In this document: positions 15,313 through 23,425 of the stretch, piece by piece | Layout: every line of letters starts with the position of its first letter | How positions within the stretch are numbered: the first letter of the stretch is position 1 | Assembly (NCBI RefSeq): GCF_003477885.1 | Contig: NZ_QUEE01000002.1 | Span: 446,152-510,151 of the forward strand | DNA length: 64,000 nucleotides | Reading direction: 5' to 3' | Source of the DNA: Lachnotalea sp. AF33-28 | GTDB taxonomy: Bacteria > Bacillota > Clostridia > Lachnospirales > Lachnospiraceae | Program-made: the position numbers and the translations under genes | The notes under the pieces: model-generated | What the model was told of the DNA's origin: nothing | The model's input: only the letters and a program-made list of their open reading frames with translations | Database searches by the model: none

Positions 15313-18214
15313 TTGTGTGATGCTGTACCGGGAAAGCATGAAAGCCGTGAGTGCTGAGAACGTGGAGGGAAACATATTGGAACTGTGTGAAATGTATCTG
15401 AAATCAGGACTGCCCGGATATTTCGTATCCGCCCCGACAGAGGAAAAAGAAGGGATGATCAGTGAGAGGCTTCTGTATACCCAGGCAAACGGACGCGTAC
15501 TGCTTGGACAGGATACCCTGGGCCGGCTGCATTTTATATCTCTGCCCAGCGAATATGATTATCCATTGCCGGTAAACCATACGGATGCGTCCCGGCATCT
15601 CGTGGCCGGCGCAGGCATGTACCGCCAGAATGATTGCGGTCTTTTACCGGGCAGGTTTAGCTATTCATTGGAATTGGAGTCAGGGCATAGGGAAATGGCG
15701 GATGAAAACAGTCTGTCCTTTTATCAGAATGATTTTCTTCCTGTAACCAGAACGGTATACGGGGATCTGGAACTGATGGTGTCTTCCTTTGCACCGGTGA
15801 ATGAGAATGCGTTTCCAACAGGTGAGGATGACAATTCAGTTTGGGGGCCTTCCGGATGCTTTTATACGTTGTCCGCATATAACCGAAGCAAAAAAAGCGT
15901 AAGGGGACGCCTTGTGCTTAAGCTTCAGAATGGCCTTCTGATCGGACGGGAAGACAGACGGCAGCCGGATAAAGCGGCGGCCATGCATTGTGACGGGACA
16001 GGAGAACATCTGATCTGGCTTGCACATCCGGAGCTGTATGCTGCCATAGAGATGTGCGGCGGCAGGACCGCAGAGGATTTCGGAGAAAGCCCGGATGAAA
16101 TAAAGGAAAGGCGATGTGAAGCGGCCTTCGAGCTGGAGCCCGGCGTCAGCAAGGAATTTCATACATTCATTGTGCTTGGACACAGCCCGGGTGAATGCAG
16201 GGAACAGCTGGCACAATTGTATGCAAAGACGGTGGGGCAGTGGCGTGAGATTGCTCTTGCTTTCTGGGATACAGCGCTTAGTGCTGTCCGCCCAAAGCTG
16301 CCGGAACCGGCAAAGCTTACTGGAAAAACGGCAGAATTTGCTGTGAGATGTCTGATTGACAATTTCAATTGCATCCAGACGAACAGAGCAGGTGAAATTA
16401 TTGTGCACTGGCAGGGCGCACCGGCCCATTACCGTGGAAGAATGTGGGGAATCGACATGGAACCCACCATGGTAAGCCTTCTTTTCGTGTTTCCGCAGCT
16501 CGGCGGCAGGATGATCCGCTACGCCCTGAAAGGATGTCTGCCGATGGGAAGTACGTATCCGGATCATTCTGTTCCGATCATGCTGGCGCCGATCATTTTA
16601 GCCGGGAAATATCTGGAGCTCACCGGAGATGTGGCATGGTTCCGGAAATATTCGGAGGTCTGCTGCGGACTGAAGCGGCTGTACCGGAAGCTGCGGGAAC
16701 TGAAGCCACAGGACAGCTGTCTGCTGCCGAGCAGGTATTCCAGCGACGGAAAGGTGAACCGCCGTTATGATTTTGGAGTAAACGTAAAAGCAGCATATGC
16801 GCTGTCACTCTATGCGAAGCTGTTACATGCATTGGGAGAAGAAGGTGGCGAAGCGCAAATATGGGGGGAAGAGATAAGATCCTCGTTGCAGGTTATGGCG
16901 GTGAAAGGCCCGTTTGGACCGCAGATCAGCGGAGGGACCAACCTGGGGGAACAGAGTGATTTCTACATTAAGGAGGACATCCCTTATTATGACGGCGAGG
17001 ATACAGCATCGGCTATGGCCGGAGTATACGGCATTCTTCCTTATAATAATAATCTATGGGAAAATTACCGGATCTTTGCACAGTCTCTATGGCTGACAAA
17101 CTATGAGCCGGAGACCGGGGGAATCCGATGGTACCCATGGGGAGGCAACGTCGACGGCACCTCCTATGTCAGCAGGATTATATCGACCCGGCAGAAAAAA
17201 GAGCAGCTGGAGGGTCTGGACTGTATGTTTAGCTGCGCAGTGGCCGAAAATGGCTCTCTGTACTGGTGGCCCATGGGAACGGATCATGTGAGGAAGGCCA
17301 CAAGATGCAGTCAGGGTCAGGGCTTTTTTCTGTGGAATTATCTGGAGAGCTGGCTGGGAATCCGTGTGGATGCTGCCAAACGGTGTATGTATCTGAAACC
17401 GTGTGGAATTTACGACAATATTCGCATCACAGACGGACAGTTAGGCGCTTTTCGTTTTTCACTGGAATATGACAGAAACGGCAGCACGCTGAGTTTCAGG
17501 TTCCAAAATTTGTTAAGCTATGAAATTATGCTGATGATCGCCGGAGAGCATGAAACATCCATTCCGGTCCCCTCTAAGGAAACAGTAGAAGGGACAGTGA
17601 AAAGCTTCCCTGAAGCTTGTGAGGATCTGCAGAGGAAAATCGTGTACAAAGAAGCTGAACTGGCAGGCATAGAAGGTGTGGCTCTGACCAGTTACGGAAA
17701 CCGGCTGTCAATACGGGAAAACTGTGGCTATTGCTGCGCACAGCTGCCGTTTGTGCTGTGCAACGGCAGCGGGGCAGCCTTAGAAGAGATCCGATACGAA
17801 CTTTCAGTGCCGTCCGGAAGAAAAATAATGAAAAAGCAAGAGAGTCTCTGGGATGATAATTTTTCTTTCCTTAAGTCATCCCTACAGACTGGACATATAA
17901 AGAGCGTTCTGGATGGCCGAAGGCAAACGCTGCATTTCTGGATGGAATTACTTCCAGGAGAAAAGGAAGTATGGATAACGCCGATTGCATTATCGTTTTG
18001 CAGTATGGAGAAAGGAATTGCGGAAAGAACCGTCCATATCTGCAAGTATGGTTGCCACGAGTACCATTTGGAGGAATCTGTTTGTCTGCGGCTGATCTGG
18101 CGTCAGAACGGTCAGGAAATGCAACGGCAGCTGATACTGCCGATTCGATATGATGAACCGAAAGAATATAAGCGGATAACAAGAGAGGTGTTTGGAACGC
18201 TGGAAGAAGCTTAA
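15287..18214 (+). CDS. Large glycosidase of the six-hairpin (alpha/alpha)6 type
   Basis: Up to 975 residues. The first ~300 residues look like a beta-sandwich; the middle (about 370-720) has alternating helices and Trp/Gly-rich loops (HYRGRMWGIDMEPT, GEDTASAMAGVYGILP, WYPWGGNVDGTSY) typical of six-hairpin glycosidases; the last 250 are beta-rich. GTG 15287 overlaps the broken upstream gene by 26 nt; ATG 15320 and ATG 15338 are alternatives and none has a strong ribosome site, suggesting translation coupled to the now broken gene. No signal peptide, so it would act in the cytoplasm on imported oligosaccharides. The substrate cannot be named; the uxu context suggests uronate-containing chains. 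Confidence 0.75.
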   Translation: MLRLDSSANCVMLYRESMKAVSAENVEGNILELCEMYLKSGLPGYFVSAPTEEKEGMISERLLYTQANGRVLLGQDTLGRLHFISLPSEYDYPLPVNHTDASRHLVAGAGMYRQNDCGLLPGRFSYSLELESGHREMADENSLSFYQNDFLPVTRTVYGDLELMVSSFAPVNENAFPTGEDDNSVWGPSGCFYTLSAYNRSKKSVRGRLVLKLQNGLLIGREDRRQPDKAAAMHCDGTGEHLIWLAHPELYAAIEMCGGRTAEDFGESPDEIKERRCEAAFELEPGVSKEFHTFIVLGHSPGECREQLAQLYAKTVGQWREIALAFWDTALSAVRPKLPEPAKLTGKTAEFAVRCLIDNFNCIQTNRAGEIIVHWQGAPAHYRGRMWGIDMEPTMVSLLFVFPQLGGRMIRYALKGCLPMGSTYPDHSVPIMLAPIILAGKYLELTGDVAWFRKYSEVCCGLKRLYRKLRELKPQDSCLLPSRYSSDGKVNRRYDFGVNVKAAYALSLYAKLLHALGEEGGEAQIWGEEIRSSLQVMAVKGPFGPQISGGTNLGEQSDFYIKEDIPYYDGEDTASAMAGVYGILPYNNNLWENYRIFAQSLWLTNYEPETGGIRWYPWGGNVDGTSYVSRIISTRQKKEQLEGLDCMFSCAVAENGSLYWWPMGTDHVRKATRCSQGQGFFLWNYLESWLGIRVDAAKRCMYLKPCGIYDNIRITDGQLGAFRFSLEYDRNGSTLSFRFQNLLSYEIMLMIAGEHETSIPVPSKETVEGTVKSFPEACEDLQRKIVYKEAELAGIEGVALTSYGNRLSIRENCGYCCAQLPFVLCNGSGAALEEIRYELSVPSGRKIMKKQESLWDDNFSFLKSSLQTGHIKSVLDGRRQTLHFWMELLPGEKEVWITPIALSFCSMEKGIAERTVHICKYGCHEYHLEESVCLRLIWRQNGQEMQRQLILPIRYDEPKEYKRITREVFGTLEEA

Positions 18215-18219
18215 TGCAG

Positions 18220-18266
18220 AATCAGCCTGTGCCAGACTGAAATGGCCTGACACAAGCTGATTTTTT
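18220..18266. terminator. Terminator between the convergent glycosidase and uxuB genes
   Basis: AATCAGCCTGTG pairs imperfectly with CACAAGCTGATT, followed on the plus strand by TTTTTTG. It ends the sugar operon; the A-rich opposite side makes it a weaker terminator for uxuB. Confidence 0.75.
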
Positions 18267-18277
18267 GTATTTTACTG

Positions 18278-19888
18278 TTAAGCCAGATGTTTTTCCAGTG
18301 TGGCGGCAACCGCACCGTTTCCGGCGGTCAGTTCTTTAAAGTAGGATTTCACTAAATCAGCCAATCCCGCTTCAAACAGATCCACGCCGAAGATTCTGCT
18401 GTCGCGCAGCAATTCATCCAGACAGGACAGATCCGCGTCAGGATCGCCCAGACGGATGCCGGCGATGCAGGGACGCACGGTTTCCAAAAGGGGATCGGGG
18501 CTTAAAGTAAATTCCTTTCCGCAATCGTCCACCGCCATCAGATAGCGGAGCCAGCCCGCAAATACCAGCGGAATCATCTTCAGATTCTTTACATCCAGGT
18601 CAGGATTTGCCTGATAGGCTTTGATGGTTTCACCGAAACGGATCGCCAGCTTCTGTGAAGTATCGGTTGCGATGCGCTGGGGAGAATCCGGCATAAACGG
18701 GTTGGGGATGCGGATGCCCAGCACTTCGTCGATGAAGCTCCTGGGCCGGATGATACCGGGATCCACCACCACGGGGAGGCCTTCCTCATATCCGATGATT
18801 TCCACCAGCTTTTTAAGCAGAGGATTTTTCATCTCATCGCAGATCAGATGATAATCCAGGAGGCATCCGTAGATGGCCAGCGCGGTGTGCAGAGGATTTA
18901 AGCAGGTGCATACCTTCATCTTCTCCACCTTGTCCACGGTCTCTCTGTCGGTGAAGATGATTCCGCCCTTCTCAAGCGCTGGCCTGCCGTTCGGGAAATC
19001 GTCCTCGATCACCAGATACTCGCATTCTTCTGCGTTAACAAAGGGAGCCACATAGGTATTTTTGCTGGTCACAACCGGATCAAGACCATCTATACTGTCC
19101 TTTTTCAGGAGTTCCTGGACGGTCGGGTCCGGCCTGGGGGTGATCTTGTCAATCATGGTCCAGGGAAAGGAAACTGCCTTTGAGTCCACATAATCGCAGA
19201 AGCCTTCCTCCGCCAGCCCCCTTTTGCACCATGCGCGAGCGAATTCGCTGACAGCGTGGCAGAGCTTGTCACCGTTGTGGGAACAGTTGTCCATGCTCAC
19301 CAGGGCGATGGGCAGGCGGCCGTTTTTATACCTTTCATAGATCAGGGAAACCACCTTGCCCAGATAGCTCTCCGGTTTTGCCGGTCCGGCCTCATAGTCG
19401 GCGGCCACCAAAGGAAGCAGGCCGCCTTTGCCGTCGGTCAGGCTGTAGCCCTTTTCCGTGATGGTGAAGCTGGCCATCTGCAGGGAGGGGGAGCAAAAGA
19501 TTCCCTTCAGTCGGCTGTACTCTGCTTCATCCTGGCTGTCCAGTATCAGCGATTCCACAATGGAGCCCACCACCGTTTTTTCAATGCTTCCGTCCGCCTT
19601 GAGCGTGACCAGGATGCCCAGATTGTCATGGGGGCGGTACATCTTGTCAATGATCTCATAATCGTAGCCCTCAGCGGCGATGAGCCCAGTGGACAGCACG
19701 CCTTCCTCTATGAGCTTCTGTGCCACATTGGCCTGAAAGGCGCGGAAGATATTGCCGGCGCCGAAATGAATCCACTGCGGGTTTTTCATTGTATTTTCAA
19801 GCACTGCTTCACGGTCAAAATCCGGCAGTTCATAGCCGGCCTGCTGCCAGCTCTCTCTGTCCAGTAACCCCTGATTTGTCAATTCCAT
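18278..19888 (-). CDS. uxuB: Fructuronate reductase / mannitol dehydrogenase family oxidoreductase
   Basis: 536 residues of the long-chain mannitol dehydrogenase family: an NAD-binding N-terminal motif (IHFGAGNIFRAF), the conserved DNCSHNGD segment, and the catalytic-type Lys in ALEKGG..FTDRETV...KMKVCTCLNPLHTALA. With uxuA 26 nt upstream it fits UxuB, which reduces D-fructuronate to D-mannonate in glucuronate catabolism. AAAGGAAG precedes the ATG. Confidence 0.92.
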   Translation of the reverse strand: MELTNQGLLDRESWQQAGYELPDFDREAVLENTMKNPQWIHFGAGNIFRAFQANVAQKLIEEGVLSTGLIAAEGYDYEIIDKMYRPHDNLGILVTLKADGSIEKTVVGSIVESLILDSQDEAEYSRLKGIFCSPSLQMASFTITEKGYSLTDGKGGLLPLVAADYEAGPAKPESYLGKVVSLIYERYKNGRLPIALVSMDNCSHNGDKLCHAVSEFARAWCKRGLAEEGFCDYVDSKAVSFPWTMIDKITPRPDPTVQELLKKDSIDGLDPVVTSKNTYVAPFVNAEECEYLVIEDDFPNGRPALEKGGIIFTDRETVDKVEKMKVCTCLNPLHTALAIYGCLLDYHLICDEMKNPLLKKLVEIIGYEEGLPVVVDPGIIRPRSFIDEVLGIRIPNPFMPDSPQRIATDTSQKLAIRFGETIKAYQANPDLDVKNLKMIPLVFAGWLRYLMAVDDCGKEFTLSPDPLLETVRPCIAGIRLGDPDADLSCLDELLRDSRIFGVDLFEAGLADLVKSYFKELTAGNGAVAATLEKHLA

Positions 19889-19914
19889 ACGATTTAACTT
19901 CCTTTCCGGTATTT

Positions 19915-20982
19915 TTACCTATGGCTTTTTACAATCGCTTCCCACAGCCCGTTTAAATAGGCCGCACCCAGCGCCCTGTCATAAAGGCCGTATCCGGGCA
20001 TGGCAACTTCATCCCAGATCATGCGCCCGTGATCCGGACGGATCGGTCCATTAAAACCGATGTCATACAGCGCCAGCATGATTTCATACATATCAAAGCT
20101 GCCGTCGGAAGAGAGGTGTGCGGACTCTTCAAAATCCGTAGGGGTGTTGAATTTCAGATTGCGCACATGGGCAAAATGGATTCTTCCTTTCAGGGAACGG
20201 ATCATATCCGGCAGGTCGTTTTCCAGATTGGTGCCGTAGGATCCGGAACAGAAGGTAACGCCGTTGTGCGGATTATCCACCATCTTCATCATGCGCAGTA
20301 TGTTTTCTTTATTGATGATGATGCGGGGCAGCCCGAACACGCTCCAGGCAGGATCATCGGGATGGATCGCCATATTGATATCGTATTTGTCACATACAGG
20401 CATGATCCGTTCCAGGAAATATTTCAGGTTGGCGAACAGCTTTTCGTCATCCACATCCTTATACATCGCGAACAGATCCTTGATTTTTGCCATCCGCTCC
20501 GGTTCCCAGCCGGGCAGAATCGATCCGTTGGAATCCGCTTCGATGGATGCGAACATGTCTTCCGGATTCAGTTTATCCACCGCTTCCTGGGTGTAAGCGA
20601 GCACGGTGGAACCGTCCGGGCGGACCCTGGCCAGTTCCGTGCGTGTCCAGTCAAATACCGGCATGAAATTATAGCAGACCATATGGATATCCGCCTGTCC
20701 CAGGCGCTCCAGCGTGGTGATGTAGTTGTCGATATACTGTTCCCTGTCGGGAGAACCCACCTTGATCGCGTCGTGGATATTGACGCTTTCAATCCCCAGC
20801 AGTTTTAACCCGGCGTCTTCAATTTCGTTCTTTAAAGCCAGGATCTTGTCCGTCTCCCAGGCTTCTCCGGGCACGGAATCATAGAGCGTGGAGATAACGC
20901 CGGTCACGCCCGGGATCTGGCGGATCTGTTTTAAGGTCACCGTGTCAAATTTGCGGCCGTACCATCTTAAGGTCATGTCCAT
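19915..20982 (-). CDS. uxuA: Mannonate dehydratase
   Basis: 355 residues with UxuA hallmarks: MTLRWYGRKFDTVTLKQIRQIPGV at the start, MVCYNFMPVFDWTRT, the metal-site region NMAIHPDDP and FCSGSYG, HFAHVRNLK, and RPDHGRMIW near the end. It dehydrates D-mannonate to 2-keto-3-deoxygluconate using Mn or Fe. First gene of the uxuAB operon, transcribed away from the AraC-type regulator. No kdgK or kdgA gene is in the window. Confidence 0.95.
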   Translation of the reverse strand: MDMTLRWYGRKFDTVTLKQIRQIPGVTGVISTLYDSVPGEAWETDKILALKNEIEDAGLKLLGIESVNIHDAIKVGSPDREQYIDNYITTLERLGQADIHMVCYNFMPVFDWTRTELARVRPDGSTVLAYTQEAVDKLNPEDMFASIEADSNGSILPGWEPERMAKIKDLFAMYKDVDDEKLFANLKYFLERIMPVCDKYDINMAIHPDDPAWSVFGLPRIIINKENILRMMKMVDNPHNGVTFCSGSYGTNLENDLPDMIRSLKGRIHFAHVRNLKFNTPTDFEESAHLSSDGSFDMYEIMLALYDIGFNGPIRPDHGRMIWDEVAMPGYGLYDRALGAAYLNGLWEAIVKSHR

Positions 20983-21041
20983 AATAAAATACCTCTTTTC
21001 CTAAAATATTAAATCGCTATTGCCAAATTTCATATGAGACT

Positions 21042-21112
21042 ATTATAATATAGTTGCATATGCTTGAAAAGTTTTTAAATTGCTGTATATATTGCAAAAA
21101 TTGCGCATATGC
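21042..21112. promoter_or_regulatory. uxuA promoter with paired GCATATGC operator-like sites
   Basis: On the minus strand, TTTTCA (21065-21070) and TATAAT (21042-21047) are spaced 17 bp and form a good promoter for uxuAB. The palindromic octamer GCATATGC occurs twice, at 21056-21063 inside the promoter spacer and at 21105-21112, 49 bp apart. The divergent AraC-type gene starts at 21186, so these are candidate binding sites for it. Confidence 0.6.
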
Positions 21113-21185
21113 CACATCGTTCCACTAATGTTAGGGTACCGGAAAATTGGGATTTTATACTTTAAAGGAAAGGACAGCACAGCAT

Positions 21186-22085
21186 ATGAGCAAAAATTTT
21201 ACCAAATATATGTTGCCGGAGGATGAACGGCAGTATATGCTGGACGACCAGTTTGAGATATACGAAAAACACGGCGCGCCCATCGGAGCTACAGGCATAC
21301 ATACGCATAATTTTTATGAACTGATCTATGTGATGGAAGGGGAGTTCTCCAGTTTTATTGAGAATTCTACTTATAATCTGAAAAAGGGGGATTTTCTGCT
21401 GATCGATCAGAATGTCATGCACCGCTATCATTATGTGGAGAAGAAGCATGATCATTCCCGGAGAATTGTGCTGTGGATGAAAAGGGATATGTTAAGGCAG
21501 ATGTCATCGGAGGATGTGGATTTAAGCAGATGCTTCACAGAGAAGGGCAGCGGTGCGTATCATTTTCCGATTTACTATGAAGAGATGCTGCGCGGCATGC
21601 TGATGAAAATCGCGCTGGCGGATTCGCCGGAACTGATGCATATCAAGGGGAAAAAGCTGCTGGATAAATCTTATCTCACCCTGTTTTTTGTGTATCTGAA
21701 TGAGCTTTGCTGCCGGGAAGAATTTTATTTTTCCGAGGAGGAACTGGTGAGCCACCCGCTTGTGAAGGAGGTTTCGGACTACGTGGATTGTCACGTCGAA
21801 GAAACTATTTCGGTCGATCAGCTCGCCTGTCATGTGAATATGAGCAAGTATCATTTCCTTCGCAGATTTAAGGAACTGACCGGCATGACGGTCCACAGCT
21901 TCATCAATAACAAGCGCCTGATCCTGGCCTGTGAAAAGATCCGCAGGAACTGTCCGATCACGCAGGCCTATCAGAGCGCAGGATTCACAGATTATTCTTC
22001 CTTTTACCGGAATTTCAGGAGCGTTTATGGGCTCTCACCCAAGGATTACCGGAAATATTATATTCACGGTGAAGGAACGGATTAA
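21186..22085 (+). CDS. AraC-family regulator, probably of the hexuronate locus
   Basis: 299 residues from the ATG at 21186, chosen because GGAAAGG lies upstream; a TTG at 21147 would add 13 residues. N-terminal cupin sensor domain (HTHNFYELIYVMEGEF...GDFLLIDQNVMHRY, about residues 38-90) and C-terminal double helix-turn-helix (SVDQLACHVNMSKYHFLRRF and ITQAYQSAGFTDYSSFYRNF). Divergent from uxuAB and sharing its control region, it most likely senses a sugar acid and controls uxuAB and perhaps the transporter. Confidence 0.9.
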   Translation: MSKNFTKYMLPEDERQYMLDDQFEIYEKHGAPIGATGIHTHNFYELIYVMEGEFSSFIENSTYNLKKGDFLLIDQNVMHRYHYVEKKHDHSRRIVLWMKRDMLRQMSSEDVDLSRCFTEKGSGAYHFPIYYEEMLRGMLMKIALADSPELMHIKGKKLLDKSYLTLFFVYLNELCCREEFYFSEEELVSHPLVKEVSDYVDCHVEETISVDQLACHVNMSKYHFLRRFKELTGMTVHSFINNKRLILACEKIRRNCPITQAYQSAGFTDYSSFYRNFRSVYGLSPKDYRKYYIHGEGTD

Positions 22086-22096
22086 AAGAGGAACGC

Positions 22097-22846
22097 TCAT
22101 CCGCCCTGGCGTGTCTCTTTAATGCTGCGCAGGATTACCTTTTTTGCGCGCAGCGCCTCCTCTTTTGGAAGCGCCTCCACGCCCTCAAGCGGATAGGGGA
22201 TGCCAAGGTTCTGATATTTTACAGCTCCCATGGTGTGGTAGGGGAGCACATCGAGCGCTTTTACGTTGCCAAGGCTGCCGATAAATCTGCCCAGCGCGTT
22301 CAAATACTCATCGTGATCGGTGATGCCGGAAACAACGACATGACGGATCCACACGGGCTTTCCGATTCGGTCCAGATAGCGGGCGAAGGAGAGGATGCGG
22401 TTGTTGCTGTGCCCGGTCAGTTTCTTATGACCGTCCGGGTCAATATGCTTGATATCGAGCAGGATCAGATCCGTGAAGCTCATGAGCTTGTCCAGTTTTT
22501 CCATATAGGAGGCATTTGTCTCCTGGAAGGTGATGCCGGAGGTATCGATGCAGGTGTGGATGTTTTTCTGTTTCGCCTTTTCAAACAGCTCCAGAAGGAA
22601 ATCCAGCTGCAGCATGGGTTCTCCGCCGGTGGCGGTGATGCCGCCGGTACGGTAATAAGAACGGTTGCGCTCAAATTCGGCAATCAGCTCATCCGCGCTG
22701 TATTCTGTACCGAGTCCGGGATCCCAGGTGTCCGGATTGTGACAGTACTGGCAGCGCATCGGACATCCCTGAAAAAAGATGACAAAACGGATGCCCGGCC
22801 CGTCCACGGTTCCAAATGATTCAATAGAATGAATTCGCCCTCTCAT
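22097..22846 (-). CDS. pflA: Pyruvate formate-lyase activating enzyme
   Basis: 249 residues of the radical SAM family. C29, C33 and C36 (GCPMRCQYC, counted from a GTG three bases upstream) hold the 4Fe-4S cluster; ATGGEPMLQ is the SAM-binding GGE motif. ATG 22846 or the adjacent GTG 22849 could start it; GAGGTG lies just upstream. It installs the glycyl radical on pyruvate formate-lyase. Here its target glycine is on a separate small protein encoded just upstream (22907-23146), so PflA would have to act on that subunit. Confidence 0.96.
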   Translation of the reverse strand: MRGRIHSIESFGTVDGPGIRFVIFFQGCPMRCQYCHNPDTWDPGLGTEYSADELIAEFERNRSYYRTGGITATGGEPMLQLDFLLELFEKAKQKNIHTCIDTSGITFQETNASYMEKLDKLMSFTDLILLDIKHIDPDGHKKLTGHSNNRILSFARYLDRIGKPVWIRHVVVSGITDHDEYLNALGRFIGSLGNVKALDVLPYHTMGAVKYQNLGIPYPLEGVEALPKEEALRAKKVILRSIKETRQGG

Positions 22847-22871
22847 CACTGCACCTCATTTCAAAAGAATC

Positions 22872-22894
22872 AGGGGCCGCTTACGGCAGCCCCT
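22872..22894 (-). other. Hairpin between the glycyl-radical subunit gene and pflA
   Basis: AGGGGC and GCCCCT form the base of a short GC-rich hairpin with an inner GC pairing, 12 nt after the radical-subunit stop. On the minus strand it is followed by GATTCTTTTG, only a weak T-run, so it may reduce rather than stop transcription into pflA. Confidence 0.5.
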
Positions 22895-22906
22895 ATTGAT
22901 TCCTAT

Positions 22907-23146
22907 TCACATGCTTTCGTGGAACGTACGGGCGATGATATCGTCCTGCTGTTCCTTTGTCAGTTTGATAAAGTTCACCGCGTAGCCGGAAACGCGTACG
23001 GTGAGCTGCGGATATTTCTCCGGATGCTTCTGCGCGTCCAGAAGGGTGTCCCTTGTAAATACATTGACATTCAGGTGATGTCCGCCTTTTTCCGCATATC
23101 CATCCAACAAAGCTACCAGATTATCCACCTGCTGTTCGTTTACCAT
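22907..23146 (-). CDS. Stand-alone glycyl-radical domain (C-terminal part of pyruvate formate-lyase)
   Basis: 79 residues from an ATG with GGAGG 8 nt upstream. The sequence is the classic C-terminal end of pyruvate formate-lyase: HHLNVNVFTRDTLLDAQ, HPEKYPQLTVRVSGYAV, then KLTKEQQDDIIARTFHESM. Gly54 in RVSGYA is the radical glycine. In E. coli this domain is residues ~690-760 of PflB, and a spare copy (YfiD/GrcA) can rescue damaged enzyme. Here PflB itself lacks the domain, so this is an essential subunit rather than a spare part. The first 20 residues (VDNLVALLDGYAEKGG) form the linker helix normally inside PflB. Confidence 0.93.
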   Translation of the reverse strand: MVNEQQVDNLVALLDGYAEKGGHHLNVNVFTRDTLLDAQKHPEKYPQLTVRVSGYAVNFIKLTKEQQDDIIARTFHESM

Positions 23147-23183
23147 AACATATTCCTCCATAAGTTTACTGGCGGGAGACGGC

Positions 23184-23201
23184 GGGGAAACTTTATTCCC
23201 C
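23184..23201 (-). other. Hairpin at the end of the small PFL-associated gene
   Basis: GGGGAA and TTCCCC pair around a 6-nt loop that holds the stop codon of the 73-residue gene; GAC/GTC can extend the stem. It stands between the catalytic-chain genes and the radical-subunit gene and could influence their relative expression. Confidence 0.45.
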
Positions 23202-23414
23202 GTCATCGTCGGCATCCAGCCCCTGCATCAGAGTGGGGACCTGGCAGGCCATTCCCTGCTGGCAGTCGTTGCTCTGGGTTTTTACAACCGTCTTTTCCAA
23301 AACGACACCGCCGTCTTCGTGTACCTCAATATTCATGTGGCCGCCGCCGCTCTGCATAAAATCATCCAGCAGGGCCACAATATCGTCTATTTTTGCATCG
23401 TCTTTATCAGCCAT
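23193..23414 (-). CDS. Acidic PFL-associated small protein, radical-less paralogue of the glycyl-radical subunit
   Basis: 73 residues, starting 11 nt after the pflB stop with AAGGGG upstream, so translation is probably coupled. IDDIVALLDDFMQSGGGHMNIEV aligns with VDNLVALLDGYAEKGGHHLNVNV of the radical subunit, but the RVSGYA segment is missing and the remainder (VVLEKTVVKTQSNDCQQGMACQ) is unrelated. The tail is strongly acidic (DADDDGE). It may hold or cap the place where the radical domain docks, or serve as an assembly factor; no function is known to me. Confidence 0.8.
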   Translation of the reverse strand: MADKDDAKIDDIVALLDDFMQSGGGHMNIEVHEDGGVVLEKTVVKTQSNDCQQGMACQVPTLMQGLDADDDGE

Positions 23415-23425
23415 CCGTGATCCCC

